Of a stretch of 54,213 bases of DNA, positions 17,139 to 25,740 are shown in pieces; position 1 is the first letter of the stretch; each line of letters starts with the position of its first letter. The DNA comes from JAMLIA01 sp039810005. Its GTDB lineage: Bacteria > Chloroflexota > Chloroflexia > Thermomicrobiales > CFX8. Under the pieces are notes generated by a model. The model did not search any database. It saw nothing but the letters and a program-made list of their open reading frames with translations, and was not told where the DNA came from. A program made the translations under genes and the position numbers. Location of the stretch: positions 1-54,213 of the forward strand of contig JBDHWD010000008.1 in assembly GCA_039810005.1 (NCBI GenBank). Reading direction: 5' to 3'.

Positions 17139-17216
17139 GGGAACGGATTACGTAGCCGACAAGCTCGCTGTTGGCGACACCTCCGGCGACAGAAAACGTC
17201 GCACGACAACAGCAAT

Positions 17217-17256
17217 AAACAAACGGGACGCGCTATATGGCACGTCCCGTTTGTTT
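17217..17256 (-). terminator. Terminator of the pyrophosphatase gene
   Basis: A perfect 14-bp stem (AAACAAACGGGACG / CGTCCCGTTTGTTT) with a 12-nt loop starts 25 nt after the hppA stop on the reverse strand. A-rich and T-rich flanks make it usable in both directions. Confidence 0.8.
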
Positions 17257-17280
17257 TAGATCTCGTGTCTGGGCTTGAGA

Positions 17281-19368
17281 CTAGCCCCAGTTGAGCATGG
17301 CGATCATCAGCAGGGCCACGATGTTCACGATCTTGATCATCGGGTTGATTGCCGGGCCAGCGGTGTCCTTGTACGGGTCACCGACCGTATCGCCAGTCAC
17401 CGAAGCCTGGTGGGCAAGCGAGTTCTTGCCACCGTGGTGTCCAAGCTCGATGTACTTCTTCGCATTGTCCCAGGCCGCGCCGCCAGTGGTCATCGAAATG
17501 GCCACGAACAGACCGGTCAGGATCGAGCCAATCAGCATACCGCCGACTGCCTGCTTGCCGAGCGTAATGCCGACAATGAACGGCGTGACGACTGGCAGCA
17601 ACGCCGGGAAAATCATCTCGCGGAGTGCTGCGCGGGTCACGATGTCCACCGCGTGGCCGTATTCCGGGCGCTGTGTGCCTTCGAGAATACCCGGCAGCTC
17701 CTTGAACTGGCGCCGAACCTCGACGACAACCGCGCTACCCGCGCGTCCAACCGACTCCATCAGCAGTGCGCCGAACAGGTACGGCAACGCAGCGCCGACG
17801 AGCAGGCCGATCAGCACGCTCGGATTGGCGAGGTCAAAGACCTGGTCCGTATCCGGAAGTTCCAGGAAGTAGGAGGCGAAGAGCACGAGCGCGGCCAGTC
17901 CGGCCGAGCCGATGGCGTACGCCTTCGTGATCGCCTTGGTGGTGTTGCCGACAGCGTCGAGTGGGTCTGTGACGTCGCGTACGGATTCCGGCATTTCCGC
18001 CATCTCGGCGATGCCGCCCGCGTTGTCGGTAATTGGACCGAACGAGTCGATCGCAACGATGATTCCCGCCATCGAGAGCATGGCCATCGCGGCGACTGCG
18101 ATGCCATAGAGACCGGTTGTTGGGTCACCAGAGGAAAGCGTCAGGTTGTAGGCGGCGTAGATGGCGAAGCCGATCACCATGATCGCCGGGGCGGTCGACT
18201 TCATCGACAGCGCAAGGCCAGCGATGATGTTCGTGCCGTGGCCCGTTTCAGACGCCTCGGCAATGCCCTTGACTGGTCGGAAGTTGGTGCCAGTGAAGTA
18301 CTCGGTGATGATGACGACGCCGAGCGTCACGATGATGCCGACGACCGCCGCCAGGAAGATCTTCAGTGTTGGTGACATGCTGAAGTCGAGGCGGAACAGC
18401 GAGATGCTGTCATTCGTGATGATCCCGTTGCTGCCGAGCAGCCACGACGTGACCGGCCAGAAGCCGATGCCGGCAAGGACGATGGCAGCGATCAGGCCCT
18501 TGTAGAGCGCCGCCATGATCGAACCACCGGCGCGCGCGCGGACGAACATCGTGCCGATGATCGACGCGACAATCGAGATCGCGCCGAGGACGAGTGGGAA
18601 GACAACCGCCTTGTCGTGTACGTCCGAGGCTGCATTCGCGAAGACCAGGTCGCCGAGCAGCATCGCGGCGATAGCCGTTACCGCATAGGTCTCGAACAGG
18701 TCGGCGGCCATACCGGCGCAGTCGCCGACGTTGTCACCGACGTTGTCGGCAATAACGGCCGGGTTGCGCGGGTCGTCTTCCGGAATGCCCGCTTCAACCT
18801 TGCCGACGAGGTCGGCGCCGACGTCAGCAGCCTTCGTGTAAATACCGCCACCGATACGCGCGAACACCGAGATCAGCGAGCCACCGAAGCCGAGGCCGAT
18901 CAGCGATGCAACGTCGTTGGTGATCCAGTAGAAGACGGCAACTGAGCCGAGGCCGAGGCCGGCGACGAACAGGCCGGTGACGGTGCCGCCCTGGAACGCG
19001 GTGCTCAGCGCCGGGCTGAGGCCAGACCGCGCCGCCTCAGCAGTGCGCACGTTGGCGCGCACCGCGACGCTCATGCCGATAAAGCCGGCCGCAGCGGAAG
19101 CCGCAGCACCGATCAGGAATCCGATCGCTGTCGTCCAGTCGATCGCAAGACCGAGAATGACGGCGATAACAACCGCGACGGGCAGCACCATAATGTACTG
19201 CCGGCGCATGTAGGCTTCAGCGCCTTCTTGAATCGCCTTGGCGATGTTCTGCATTCGCTCGTTTCCGGCCGGCCGGCTGAGAACCGAGCGAGCGAGAAGC
19301 AGCCCGTAGACAATTGCGGCGACCGAGGCAACGACCGCCGCTAGTAACCCCCACTGAACGTCTGTCAC
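17281..19368 (-). CDS. hppA: K+-independent H+-translocating membrane pyrophosphatase
   Basis: This 695-residue integral membrane protein couples pyrophosphate hydrolysis to proton export. The start is GTG 19368, giving V-T-D-V-Q-W-G; the frame extends to 19413 but that extension is not hydrophobic and lacks support. Substrate-site motifs include DVGADLVGK at 182-190, DDPRNPAVIADNVGDNVGDCAG just after, and C-terminal Asp/Lys blocks ending in DPYKDTAGPAINPMIK. In GNTTKAITKAYAIGSA the Lys and Thr at the diagnostic positions mark the K+-insensitive, proton-pumping subfamily. It has its own promoter and terminator, so it is monocistronic. It would recycle biosynthetic PPi into proton-motive force. 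Confidence 0.95.
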   Translation of the reverse strand: MTDVQWGLLAAVVASVAAIVYGLLLARSVLSRPAGNERMQNIAKAIQEGAEAYMRRQYIMVLPVAVVIAVILGLAIDWTTAIGFLIGAAASAAAGFIGMSVAVRANVRTAEAARSGLSPALSTAFQGGTVTGLFVAGLGLGSVAVFYWITNDVASLIGLGFGGSLISVFARIGGGIYTKAADVGADLVGKVEAGIPEDDPRNPAVIADNVGDNVGDCAGMAADLFETYAVTAIAAMLLGDLVFANAASDVHDKAVVFPLVLGAISIVASIIGTMFVRARAGGSIMAALYKGLIAAIVLAGIGFWPVTSWLLGSNGIITNDSISLFRLDFSMSPTLKIFLAAVVGIIVTLGVVIITEYFTGTNFRPVKGIAEASETGHGTNIIAGLALSMKSTAPAIMVIGFAIYAAYNLTLSSGDPTTGLYGIAVAAMAMLSMAGIIVAIDSFGPITDNAGGIAEMAEMPESVRDVTDPLDAVGNTTKAITKAYAIGSAGLAALVLFASYFLELPDTDQVFDLANPSVLIGLLVGAALPYLFGALLMESVGRAGSAVVVEVRRQFKELPGILEGTQRPEYGHAVDIVTRAALREMIFPALLPVVTPFIVGITLGKQAVGGMLIGSILTGLFVAISMTTGGAAWDNAKKYIELGHHGGKNSLAHQASVTGDTVGDPYKDTAGPAINPMIKIVNIVALLMIAMLNWG

Positions 19369-19431
19369 GCGTTGGTAACCCCCCGCCTGAACGCAGCACA
19401 AGCCTGCCCCCAAATATCACAGGCCGAGGCC

Positions 19432-19460
19432 AGTATACAGACTTGCAGGGTACCTGTCAG
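19432..19460 (-). promoter_or_regulatory. Promoter of hppA
   Basis: On the reverse strand, CTGACA (19460-19455) and TATACT (19437-19432) are 17 bp apart, matching 5 of 6 bases in each box. It lies between the tRNA terminator and the hppA start, leaving a leader of about 55 nt. Confidence 0.75.
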
Positions 19461-19486
19461 CGTGAGGTGGAGAGCGCAACAAAGCG

Positions 19487-19520
19487 AAACGCGGGCCGGC
19501 CGTCTGGCCAGCCCGCGTTT
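19487..19520 (-). terminator. Terminator of the tRNA-Leu/Val/Phe unit
   Basis: AAACGCGGGC-c-GGCC pairs with GGCC-a-GCCCGCGTTT around a GTCT loop. On the reverse strand it follows the tRNA-Phe 3' end by 5 nt and ends in a T-rich stretch. Confidence 0.75.
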
Positions 19521-19525
19521 CATGG

Positions 19526-19601
19526 TGGTGCCGAGGGGCGGGATCGAACCGCCGACACTACGATTTTCAGTCGTATGCTCTACCGACTGAGCTACCTCGG
19601 C
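19526..19601 (-). tRNA. tRNA-Phe (GAA)
   Basis: On the reverse strand the acceptor GCCGAGG pairs with CCTCGGC. The anticodon loop CTGAAAA gives GAA, the T-loop is GTTCGATC, and the CCA end is encoded. It is the last gene of a three-tRNA unit. Confidence 0.95.
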
Positions 19602-19628
19602 ATTGCGAATGGGTACCGTTTCGCCTGC

Positions 19629-19704
19629 TGGTGGGCGATAGAGGGCTCGAACCTCTGACATCCACGGTGTAAACGTGGCACTCTACCAGCTGAGTTAATC
19701 GCCC
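19629..19704 (-). tRNA. tRNA-Val (TAC)
   Basis: On the reverse strand the acceptor GGGCGAT pairs with ATCGCCC. The D-arm contains AGCTGGTAGAG, the anticodon loop TTTACAC gives TAC, the T-loop is GTTCGAGC, and CCA is encoded. Confidence 0.95.
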
Positions 19705-19725
19705 TCGCCCCCGGTTGAATTACGG

Positions 19726-19810
19726 TGCCCAGGAAGGGATTTGAACCCCCACGCCCTTAACGGGCACTAGCCCCTCAAGCTAGCGCGTCTGCCTGTTCCG
19801 CCACCTGGGC
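19726..19810 (-). tRNA. tRNA-Leu (GAG)
   Basis: On the reverse strand the acceptor GCCCAGG pairs with CCTGGGC. The anticodon loop TTGAGGG gives GAG, a long variable arm (TGCCCGTTAAGGGCG) is present, and the T-loop is GTTCAAAT. The next three bases are CCG, so unlike its neighbours the CCA end is not encoded. It is the first gene of the unit. Confidence 0.93.
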
Positions 19811-19840
19811 AATGTCGCTCCCGGCGCTCGAGCAGGGCCA

Positions 19841-19869
19841 AGTATACCGTCCGTCAATTGTCCGATCAA
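19841..19869 (-). promoter_or_regulatory. Promoter of the tRNA-Leu/Val/Phe unit
   Basis: On the reverse strand, TTGATC (19869-19864) and TATACT (19846-19841) are exactly 17 bp apart. The -10 box lies about 30 nt before the tRNA-Leu 5' end. Confidence 0.75.
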
Positions 19870-19974
19870 GACGGCCAAGCTCGTCGCCGAACCGATGCTA
19901 TCATGCAGTTGCGTGATCTGTCGATACGGTCGCAATCGCGCGAATGAGGTAATTCGCCGTGGAGAGATGAGGAC

Positions 19975-20913
19975 ATGATGCGGGGACGCGGAAAGGTTAC
20001 CGTCGTCGGTGCCGGTATGGTCGGTGGCGTGGTAGCCCAGGAGCTGGCGAAGCGCGATTATGCGGATATCGTCGTCGTCGATATCGTCGAAGGAATGCCG
20101 CAGGGGAAATCGCTTGACCTGATGCAGGCAGGTCCGGTTGTTGGCTACGACTCAACGGTCACCGGCGCGAACGGGTACGAAGAGACGGCCGGCTCGGATG
20201 TCGTCGTCATCACCAGTGGCATCGCGCGCAAGCCGGGCATGAGCCGCGACGATCTTCTGCGCACAAACATGGGAATCGTGAGCAGCGTCACCCAGCAGGT
20301 CGTTGCCGCATCCCCGGATTGCGTCATCATCGTCGTCTCGAATCCGCTCGATGCGATGTGTCACGCGGCATTCGATGCCGCCGGGTTCCCGAAGGAGCGC
20401 GTTATCGGCATGGCCGGTGTGCTGGACTCCGCGCGCTATCGCACCTTCGTCGCGATGGAACTCGGTGTATCAGTCGAGGATGTCCAGGCGCTGGTGCTTG
20501 GCGGCCACGGAGACACGATGGTGCCACTGCCGCGCTACACGACGGTGTCCGGTATTCCGATCACCGAGCTGTTGTCGGCAGATCGCATTGAGGCACTGTC
20601 ACAGCGGACTGCGTCCGGCGGCGCGGAGATCGTTTCACTGCTGAAGACCGGCTCTGCGTTCTACGCGCCGGGCAACTCGGCTGCCGAAATGGTCGACGCG
20701 ATCATGCTCGACAAGAAGCGCGTGCTGCCGTGCTCGGTGCTGCTTGAGGGCGAGTACGGCGTCGATGGCCTGTATGTCGGTGTGCCGGTCAAGCTGGGCG
20801 CTGCCGGCGTCGAGCAGATCATTGAGCTGACCTTGAGCGACGCCGAGAACGCCGCGCTGCAGAACTCGGCCGAAGCGGTGCGTAATCTCGTCGAGGCGAT
20901 GAAGAACCTCTAA
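19975..20913 (+). CDS. mdh: Malate dehydrogenase (LDH-like type)
   Basis: The 312-residue NAD-dependent enzyme interconverts malate and oxaloacetate in the TCA cycle. The Rossmann motif GAGMVGG is at 12-18. The substrate loop ARKPGMSR supplies Arg85 and Arg91; an Arg at the first of these positions marks malate rather than lactate specificity. VSNPLD gives Asn123, VLDSAR gives Asp151 and Arg154, and GGHGDTMVP contains catalytic His178. The length is typical of the tetrameric LDH-like MDH of Chloroflexi and related bacteria. ATG 19975 and ATG 19978 are both possible, with GGAGAGATGAGG just upstream. moeA follows after 23 bp. Confidence 0.95.
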   Translation: MMRGRGKVTVVGAGMVGGVVAQELAKRDYADIVVVDIVEGMPQGKSLDLMQAGPVVGYDSTVTGANGYEETAGSDVVVITSGIARKPGMSRDDLLRTNMGIVSSVTQQVVAASPDCVIIVVSNPLDAMCHAAFDAAGFPKERVIGMAGVLDSARYRTFVAMELGVSVEDVQALVLGGHGDTMVPLPRYTTVSGIPITELLSADRIEALSQRTASGGAEIVSLLKTGSAFYAPGNSAAEMVDAIMLDKKRVLPCSVLLEGEYGVDGLYVGVPVKLGAAGVEQIIELTLSDAENAALQNSAEAVRNLVEAMKNL

Positions 20914-20936
20914 TCCGTCGGAAAGTCGGGAGCGGA

Positions 20937-22196
20937 ATGACCTGGGAACGAGTGAATGCTGAACGCGAGGAGCCAATCAGTGTCGATCTCGCGCAGCGCC
21001 GAATCCTCTCCCTGGTTCATCCGCTCCCAGCGCACACTGTCCCGCTCGCAGACGCCTTTGGCCTCGCACTGGCTGCGGATGTTCGTGCTACTGTTCCAAT
21101 CCCGCCGTTTCGCAATTCAGCAATGGATGGCTACGCCGTTCGTGCGGTCGATTGTGCCGACCTGCCGGCCACGCTTCGCATAATCGGACAGGTGGCGGCC
21201 GGAGACTGGACTGAAGAAGACATTGGATCCGGAGCAACTATCCGGATTATGACGGGCGCGCCGGTGCCCAACGGCACCGATGCAGTGATTCCTTTTGAGC
21301 TCGTTCAGGCCAAAGCCGATACGCTCCTTGTATCTTCGCCTGTCCGACCGGGTGCGAACATCCGCCTGGTCGGCGAGGACATTGAGGCAGGAGCGATCGT
21401 CGCGACTGTAGGCGAGGTCGTCTCTGCCGCACTGGCGGGAGCACTTGCTGCGGTCGGTGCAGCCCAGGTTGCGGTGCGCCGCCGCCCGCGCGTCGCCATC
21501 CTGTCGACTGGTGACGAACTCGTTCCACCCGGGAACCCGTTGAAGCCGGGCAAGATCTGGGATGCGAATGCGCCGATGCTGGCGGGTCTCGTTCGGCTGG
21601 CTGGTGGAGAGCCCCACTCGCTCGGGATAGCGGCCGATGTAGCTGATGACATCCGATCACGCCTGACGAGGGCCGGCACGCCCGACCTGTACATCACGAG
21701 TGGCGGCGTCTCGGCTGGCGATTTCGACATGGTAAAGGATGTCTTGCGGGCCGACGGAAGCGTCTCTGTCTGCCAGGTGCAGATGAAGCCCGGGCGGCCG
21801 TTAGCGATCGGGACGATCAACGAGATCCCGATGATCGGACTACCCGGCAATCCGGCAGCCGCATACGTCTCGTTCCTGCAGTTCGCGTGGCCGGCGATCC
21901 GGCGCTTGCTCGGCTCCGCCAGGCCGAGCCTCGACGAGATTGATGCCGTGCTTGATGCTCCAGTATCCGATCGACAGGGGCGCAGGACATTCGCCCGCGG
22001 CGTGCTCGAATCGCGGGGTGGCCGGATGACGGTGACTCCCGCAGTACGACAGGGTTCGGCGATGATTCGCGGTCTGGTCGAGAGCAACTGCCTGATCGTC
22101 ATTCCGGAAGATCGCGAGCACCTTGACGCAGGCGACCTGGTCTCCGTGCAACTCCTCCCGGACGCTCGTCTCAGCCACTCCCATCGTCGAACGTAA
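20937..22196 (+). CDS. moeA: Molybdopterin molybdenumtransferase (MoeA)
   Basis: The 419-residue protein inserts molybdate into adenylylated molybdopterin to complete molybdenum cofactor. Diagnostic blocks are NSAMDGYAVR, MTGAPVPNGTDAVIP, STGDELVPPG, TSGGVSAGDFDMVKD and GLPGNPAAAYVSF, with a normal C-terminal beta domain. It lies 23 bp after mdh and is probably co-transcribed with it. Its last 26 nt overlap the end of the convergent cupin gene. No other Moco gene or molybdenum-cofactor riboswitch is visible in the window. Confidence 0.95.
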   Translation: MTWERVNAEREEPISVDLAQRRILSLVHPLPAHTVPLADAFGLALAADVRATVPIPPFRNSAMDGYAVRAVDCADLPATLRIIGQVAAGDWTEEDIGSGATIRIMTGAPVPNGTDAVIPFELVQAKADTLLVSSPVRPGANIRLVGEDIEAGAIVATVGEVVSAALAGALAAVGAAQVAVRRRPRVAILSTGDELVPPGNPLKPGKIWDANAPMLAGLVRLAGGEPHSLGIAADVADDIRSRLTRAGTPDLYITSGGVSAGDFDMVKDVLRADGSVSVCQVQMKPGRPLAIGTINEIPMIGLPGNPAAAYVSFLQFAWPAIRRLLGSARPSLDEIDAVLDAPVSDRQGRRTFARGVLESRGGRMTVTPAVRQGSAMIRGLVESNCLIVIPEDREHLDAGDLVSVQLLPDARLSHSHRRT

Positions 22197-22527
22197 GCGG
22201 CGCGCGGTTCGCACTGGCAATGTAGTTGTCCGTCACGACGATCTCGCTCGCTGTAACGCGTGCGCCGTGGGGAACGTCGCCGGGGATCAGCGCGACCTGG
22301 CCCGCGCGGAGCGTCATCGGCTCGCCATCGACGGTGAATTCAATCTCGCCCGAATGGACGACTGTGATCTGGCTCTCCGGATGGCGATGCTCGGGGAACA
22401 CGCAACCCGGGTTATAGATATAGCGCACAATGGTCGCCTCGTCGGACACGACCGCCTGTCGAAAGATACCGACGAAGACCTCGGACGCTGGGACGTCGTC
22501 CCAGTTGATCATGCGTGCTGATGTCAT
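22171..22527 (-). CDS. Cupin-domain protein
   Basis: This 118-residue single cupin has motif 1 as HRHPESQITVVHSGEIEF (two His and the following Glu/His metal ligands) and motif 2 as PGDVPHGA. It is probably a metal-binding enzyme or sensor of small carboxylates. Its start overlaps the stop of the FAH-family gene by 4 nt, so it is translationally coupled as the third gene of a catabolic-looking operon. Confidence 0.75.
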   Translation of the reverse strand: MTSARMINWDDVPASEVFVGIFRQAVVSDEATIVRYIYNPGCVFPEHRHPESQITVVHSGEIEFTVDGEPMTLRAGQVALIPGDVPHGARVTASEIVVTDNYIASANRAPLTFDDGSG

Positions 22528-23405
22528 CGCGCAGCCGTCCGTTTCGGCAGTTGTCGCACATGGTTTGTGAGCGTTCCGATTCCTTCGAGCTCGATCTGGA
22601 CGACATCGTGCGGCTGCAACGTGAACTCGGCCGGCGGCACCAGACCGGTGCCGGTCAGGAGCACGACGCCAACTGGAAACTCCAGTGCCGCAAACAGGCA
22701 GTCGACGAGATCGGCGACCGACCGGTGCATTCGCGAAGTTGATGTCTCGCCGGACCAGACAACCTCCCCGCCACGCTCGATGTTCATTCTGATGGCGACA
22801 TTGCTGGGGTCCGCCAGCTCATGCGGCAGCATGAGCCAGGGGCCCAAAGCGCAGCTCGCAGTGTAGATCTTGGCTTGCGGCAGATACAGCGGGTTCTCGC
22901 CTTCGATCGAGCGCGATGAGACATCGTTGCCGATCGTGTAGCCAGCGACTTCCCCATGTCCGTCGATGATGACTGCCAGCTCCGGCTCAGGGACGTTCCA
23001 GTCGGAGTCGTGGCGGATAGCGACCTGATCCCACGGGCCGACGCAGCGATAGGCCGGTGCCTTGAAGAACACCTCTGGACGAACCGCATCGTAGACACGG
23101 TCGTAGATGTCGTCAGTCCGGGATTCTTCCATCCGGGCGTCGCGTGAGCGTTCGTATGTGACGCCGGCCGCCCAGACCTCCTGCTCGTCCACCGGAGGTA
23201 GCAGATGGGCGTCCCGAACCGGGACGGTCGTGCTGGACGCCGCGACCTCGTCGTTGATCTGTTCGATTCGTTGCTGGCTGCGCATCTCGAGGAGGTCGGC
23301 CAGCGACGAGTCCAGTGGGATGATCTGGTCATTCTCGATGTCGATCCACCCCAGCACCTGGTACGCGTGAGCGGCTTCGCGAGGCTGGTAGTAGCAGAGG
23401 GGCAT
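22524..23405 (-). CDS. Fumarylacetoacetate hydrolase-family enzyme (2-keto-3-deoxy sugar acid dehydratase-like)
   Basis: The 293-residue protein has the FAH-fold C-terminal domain: metal-binding PEPELAVII, then GYTIGNDVSSRSIEGENPLYLPQAK, and TGTGLVPP near the end. The VSSRSIEGENPLYLPQAK block resembles members that dehydrate 2-dehydro-3-deoxy-pentonates, so a sugar-acid dehydratase is more likely than true fumarylacetoacetase. The family is functionally broad, so the substrate is uncertain. A strong GGGAGGAG precedes the ATG. The amidohydrolase gene ends 27 bp upstream and the cupin gene overlaps downstream. Confidence 0.75.
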   Translation of the reverse strand: MPLCYYQPREAAHAYQVLGWIDIENDQIIPLDSSLADLLEMRSQQRIEQINDEVAASSTTVPVRDAHLLPPVDEQEVWAAGVTYERSRDARMEESRTDDIYDRVYDAVRPEVFFKAPAYRCVGPWDQVAIRHDSDWNVPEPELAVIIDGHGEVAGYTIGNDVSSRSIEGENPLYLPQAKIYTASCALGPWLMLPHELADPSNVAIRMNIERGGEVVWSGETSTSRMHRSVADLVDCLFAALEFPVGVVLLTGTGLVPPAEFTLQPHDVVQIELEGIGTLTNHVRQLPKRTAAR

Positions 23406-23432
23406 GTGTCGGACTCCTCCCTGCCGGCTGAC

Positions 23433-25097
23433 TCAGTCTGTGCCTGAGAGCCTGTCAACGACAATTCGACCACCGATGAGTGTCAATGCTGCGCGTGCGC
23501 CGGCCAGATCGTTTTCGTCGACGGTCAGAATGTCACGATCCAGCACAGCGATGTCGGCCAGCTTGCCTGGCGTCAGTGACCCCTTGATGTCGTCTTCGGC
23601 TGTGACTCTTGCTGCGTCGAGCGTGTACAGCCGCAATGCATCCTCGCGGGAGATTCGCTCGTCCTCGCCGAGTGTCCGACCGTAGACCGTCTTGCGGGTG
23701 ACTGCGCTGTAGAAGCCAACAAACGGATTGAAGGTCGTCACCGGAGAATCCGAGCTGAGCGCTATCTGGACACCGGCTTCCATGTAGCTACGAAGCGGCA
23801 TGATCGTCGACGCGCGCTCCTCGCCCAGGCTTGTAACGAAGCTCTCGCCAAGGTTGGTCAGGAACGGGATCGTCGGAAGGGCCGGAATCCGGTATTCGCG
23901 CATCAGCTCCAGCGCGGTTGGTGTCGGCAAGTAGGCGTGGTGGAGGCGGTGGCGCATGCGCGAATCCGGGCGCTTGTCATAGGCAGCGGCGTACGCCTTG
24001 GCCACAAGCTCAATCATCCGGTCGCCGCAGGCGTGGCAATCGACCGACCAGCCCAGGTCGTGGCACCAGGCGACGTGCTCGAAGAGATCGCGCTCCGGAA
24101 AGACGAACTGGCCGAAGTTACCCGGTTCGCCTGCGTACGCGTCGAACATCAACGCGGTGCGATCGCCGACTCCGCCGTCCGGCATGAATTTGACCGTGTC
24201 GAACTTCAGCAGTGGCTCGCCGAACCCGGAGGCGACGCCGGTCGAGATAACGCGCTGCTCGATCGTTGCCTCTTCCTCGGAGTTGCCGAAGCCCCAGCCG
24301 CCAATGCACATGCCAACGCGAACCGTGAGCGCATCGCTGCCAAGAACGTTGTAGTAGGCGCGGATTTCGTCCGGGAACAGTCCGGGATCGCAGACGGACG
24401 TGATGCCATGCTCGTTGAACGCCTGACAGGCCGTGCGAATGGAGTGCTCGATATCGGACTGCGTCCGAGTCGGCACGGCGCGCTTGATCATCTCCTTCGC
24501 CCGATCCCGGAAAATGCCGGTCGGGTCGCCGCGCTCGTCGCGTTCGATGCGTCCGGCATAGAGCGCGTCGGCGGGTGGGTCCGGCGTGTCGCGTCCGATG
24601 TCAGCCGCCTGCAGCGCCGCCGTGTTGGCGAGTAGCATGTTCCAGACGCGGTCGAGAACGACCGGATTATTCGGCGCGACCTCATCAAGGTCGTGCCGGT
24701 TCGGGAAGCGCTTATCTGACAGCAGGCTCTCGTCCCAGCCGCGCCCGAGGATCCATGCTCCAGGAGGGGCGGTGCGCACACGCTCGGCGACGAGCTCCTG
24801 AATCTCGGCAATCGAACGCGCCGAATACAGGCCAATCTCATTGAGTACGGTGCCGGTCGATACCAGGTGATTGTGTGTATCGATAATGCCCGGGATGGTG
24901 AGGCGTCCGCCCAGATCGACGCGGCGGGTGCCCGGTCCCGCGAGATCTTCGATGGCGCTATCGCTTCCGACCGCCAGGATGTGGCCATCCTTAACAGCAA
25001 CGGCCGTCGCTTCGGGCATGTCGGTGTCCATCGTCACCACTCGGCCGCCGGTCAGAATGATGTCCGGTGCCAGATCGCGAAGGGCAATGTCTGTCAC
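23433..25097 (-). CDS. Amidohydrolase family protein (YtcJ-like)
   Basis: The 554-residue metal-dependent hydrolase has a composite N-terminal beta domain (ILTGGRVVTMD), the HxH metal motif in DTHNHL, further metal ligands in DCHACGDR and RLHHAYLP, and the Asp motif in SSDSPVTTFNPF. The C-terminus completes the beta sandwich (GSLTPGKLADIAVLDRD). Length and motifs fit the amidohydrolase_3/YtcJ group, often annotated as exoenzyme-regulator or N-substituted formamide deformylase-like. The start is GTG, with AAGGA about 9 nt upstream. It leads the operon with the FAH-family and cupin genes. Confidence 0.85.
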   Translation of the reverse strand: MTDIALRDLAPDIILTGGRVVTMDTDMPEATAVAVKDGHILAVGSDSAIEDLAGPGTRRVDLGGRLTIPGIIDTHNHLVSTGTVLNEIGLYSARSIAEIQELVAERVRTAPPGAWILGRGWDESLLSDKRFPNRHDLDEVAPNNPVVLDRVWNMLLANTAALQAADIGRDTPDPPADALYAGRIERDERGDPTGIFRDRAKEMIKRAVPTRTQSDIEHSIRTACQAFNEHGITSVCDPGLFPDEIRAYYNVLGSDALTVRVGMCIGGWGFGNSEEEATIEQRVISTGVASGFGEPLLKFDTVKFMPDGGVGDRTALMFDAYAGEPGNFGQFVFPERDLFEHVAWCHDLGWSVDCHACGDRMIELVAKAYAAAYDKRPDSRMRHRLHHAYLPTPTALELMREYRIPALPTIPFLTNLGESFVTSLGEERASTIMPLRSYMEAGVQIALSSDSPVTTFNPFVGFYSAVTRKTVYGRTLGEDERISREDALRLYTLDAARVTAEDDIKGSLTPGKLADIAVLDRDILTVDENDLAGARAALTLIGGRIVVDRLSGTD

Positions 25098-25247
25098 GAC
25101 AGGGAGTCCTTTCGTCTTCTGCCAGCTGGTGGCTCAGCTGTCTGGCTGCATCATCGCACACTGGTATGGCGGCGAGGGGGTGTTCCGTGGATCGTGGTTG
25201 CGGTGGTCAATCAATGCAGGGGCGCGAGACATCCCGTGATGAGGTTG

Positions 25248-25625
25248 TCAGTCTCGATCATTCTCGATCAGGCGGGCGATGCCGGCCGCCAGACGATCAC
25301 GTTCTTCCGGAGAGAGCTGGCACGCGATTTCCCAGGCGGCTGCGGCCAGATCGCCGGAAGCGAGCCGCGAGTACACCTTCTCGCCGAGCGCGCGGATTTC
25401 CAGCAGATGCTCGTAATCGGCCTCGACCTCGGACTCGATCCAGTGGATCAGCGTCCCCGCAGGGAAGTCTCGAAACCCTGCGCCGTAGAGTCGCTCAGTG
25501 ATGACGCGATACTCTTCAGCAGCGGGCAATCCGCGCAAACGCGTTTCCGTAAGCGCACGACGGGCGACTCGCGCGGCCGGTTCGGGCAGGAGGGCATTGG
25601 TTGGCGAATCAGACTGATATCGCAT
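25248..25625 (-). CDS. Hypothetical protein, helical
   Basis: The 125-residue protein has no recognised family. It is rich in Ala, Glu and Arg and predicted helical, with no Cys, signal peptide or membrane segment. A -10-like TATACT lies just 6 nt before the ATG (25637-25632 on the reverse strand), so transcription could begin at or close to the start codon. Direct repeats GCGAATCAGAC flank this point (25604-25614 and 25639-25649). The amidohydrolase gene begins 150 bp downstream on the same strand. Confidence 0.5.
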   Translation of the reverse strand: MRYQSDSPTNALLPEPAARVARRALTETRLRGLPAAEEYRVITERLYGAGFRDFPAGTLIHWIESEVEADYEHLLEIRALGEKVYSRLASGDLAAAAWEIACQLSPEERDRLAAGIARLIENDRD

Positions 25626-25740
25626 AGCTCCAGTATAGCGAATCAGACATTGAACGAACGCCTGGGGAATCAGTCCGATAGTCAGATATGTTGAAGATGG
25701 CGGCGATCACGGCGCTGGAGAGTCGCCCACGACTACCGCA

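Larger units (their letters stand above)
16558..17216. other. Gene-free stretch with palindromic repeats
   Basis: No convincing ORF with a ribosome-binding site is present on either strand. The stretch holds the two palindromic repeat elements listed separately. An imperfect inverted pair (CGCTCCCGCT near 16584 and AGCGGGAGTCGC near 16670) suggests a further degraded palindromic unit. Only the hppA terminator and this repeat material lie between two convergent genes. Confidence 0.5.

Noticed and set aside
16558..17216. Small protein genes in the repeat region
   Set aside because: Short open frames exist on both strands, but they lack ribosome-binding sites, are Arg/Ser-rich and run through the palindromic repeats.
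17275..18375. Long open frame on the + strand opposite hppA
   Set aside because: It has a His/Arg/Asp-rich composition with no recognisable fold, and it lies wholly antisense to the well-conserved pyrophosphatase.
15471..19810. Integrated element at the tRNA genes
   Set aside because: There is no integrase, phage or plasmid gene and no duplicated tRNA 3' end was seen. The tRNA clusters have ordinary promoters and terminators.
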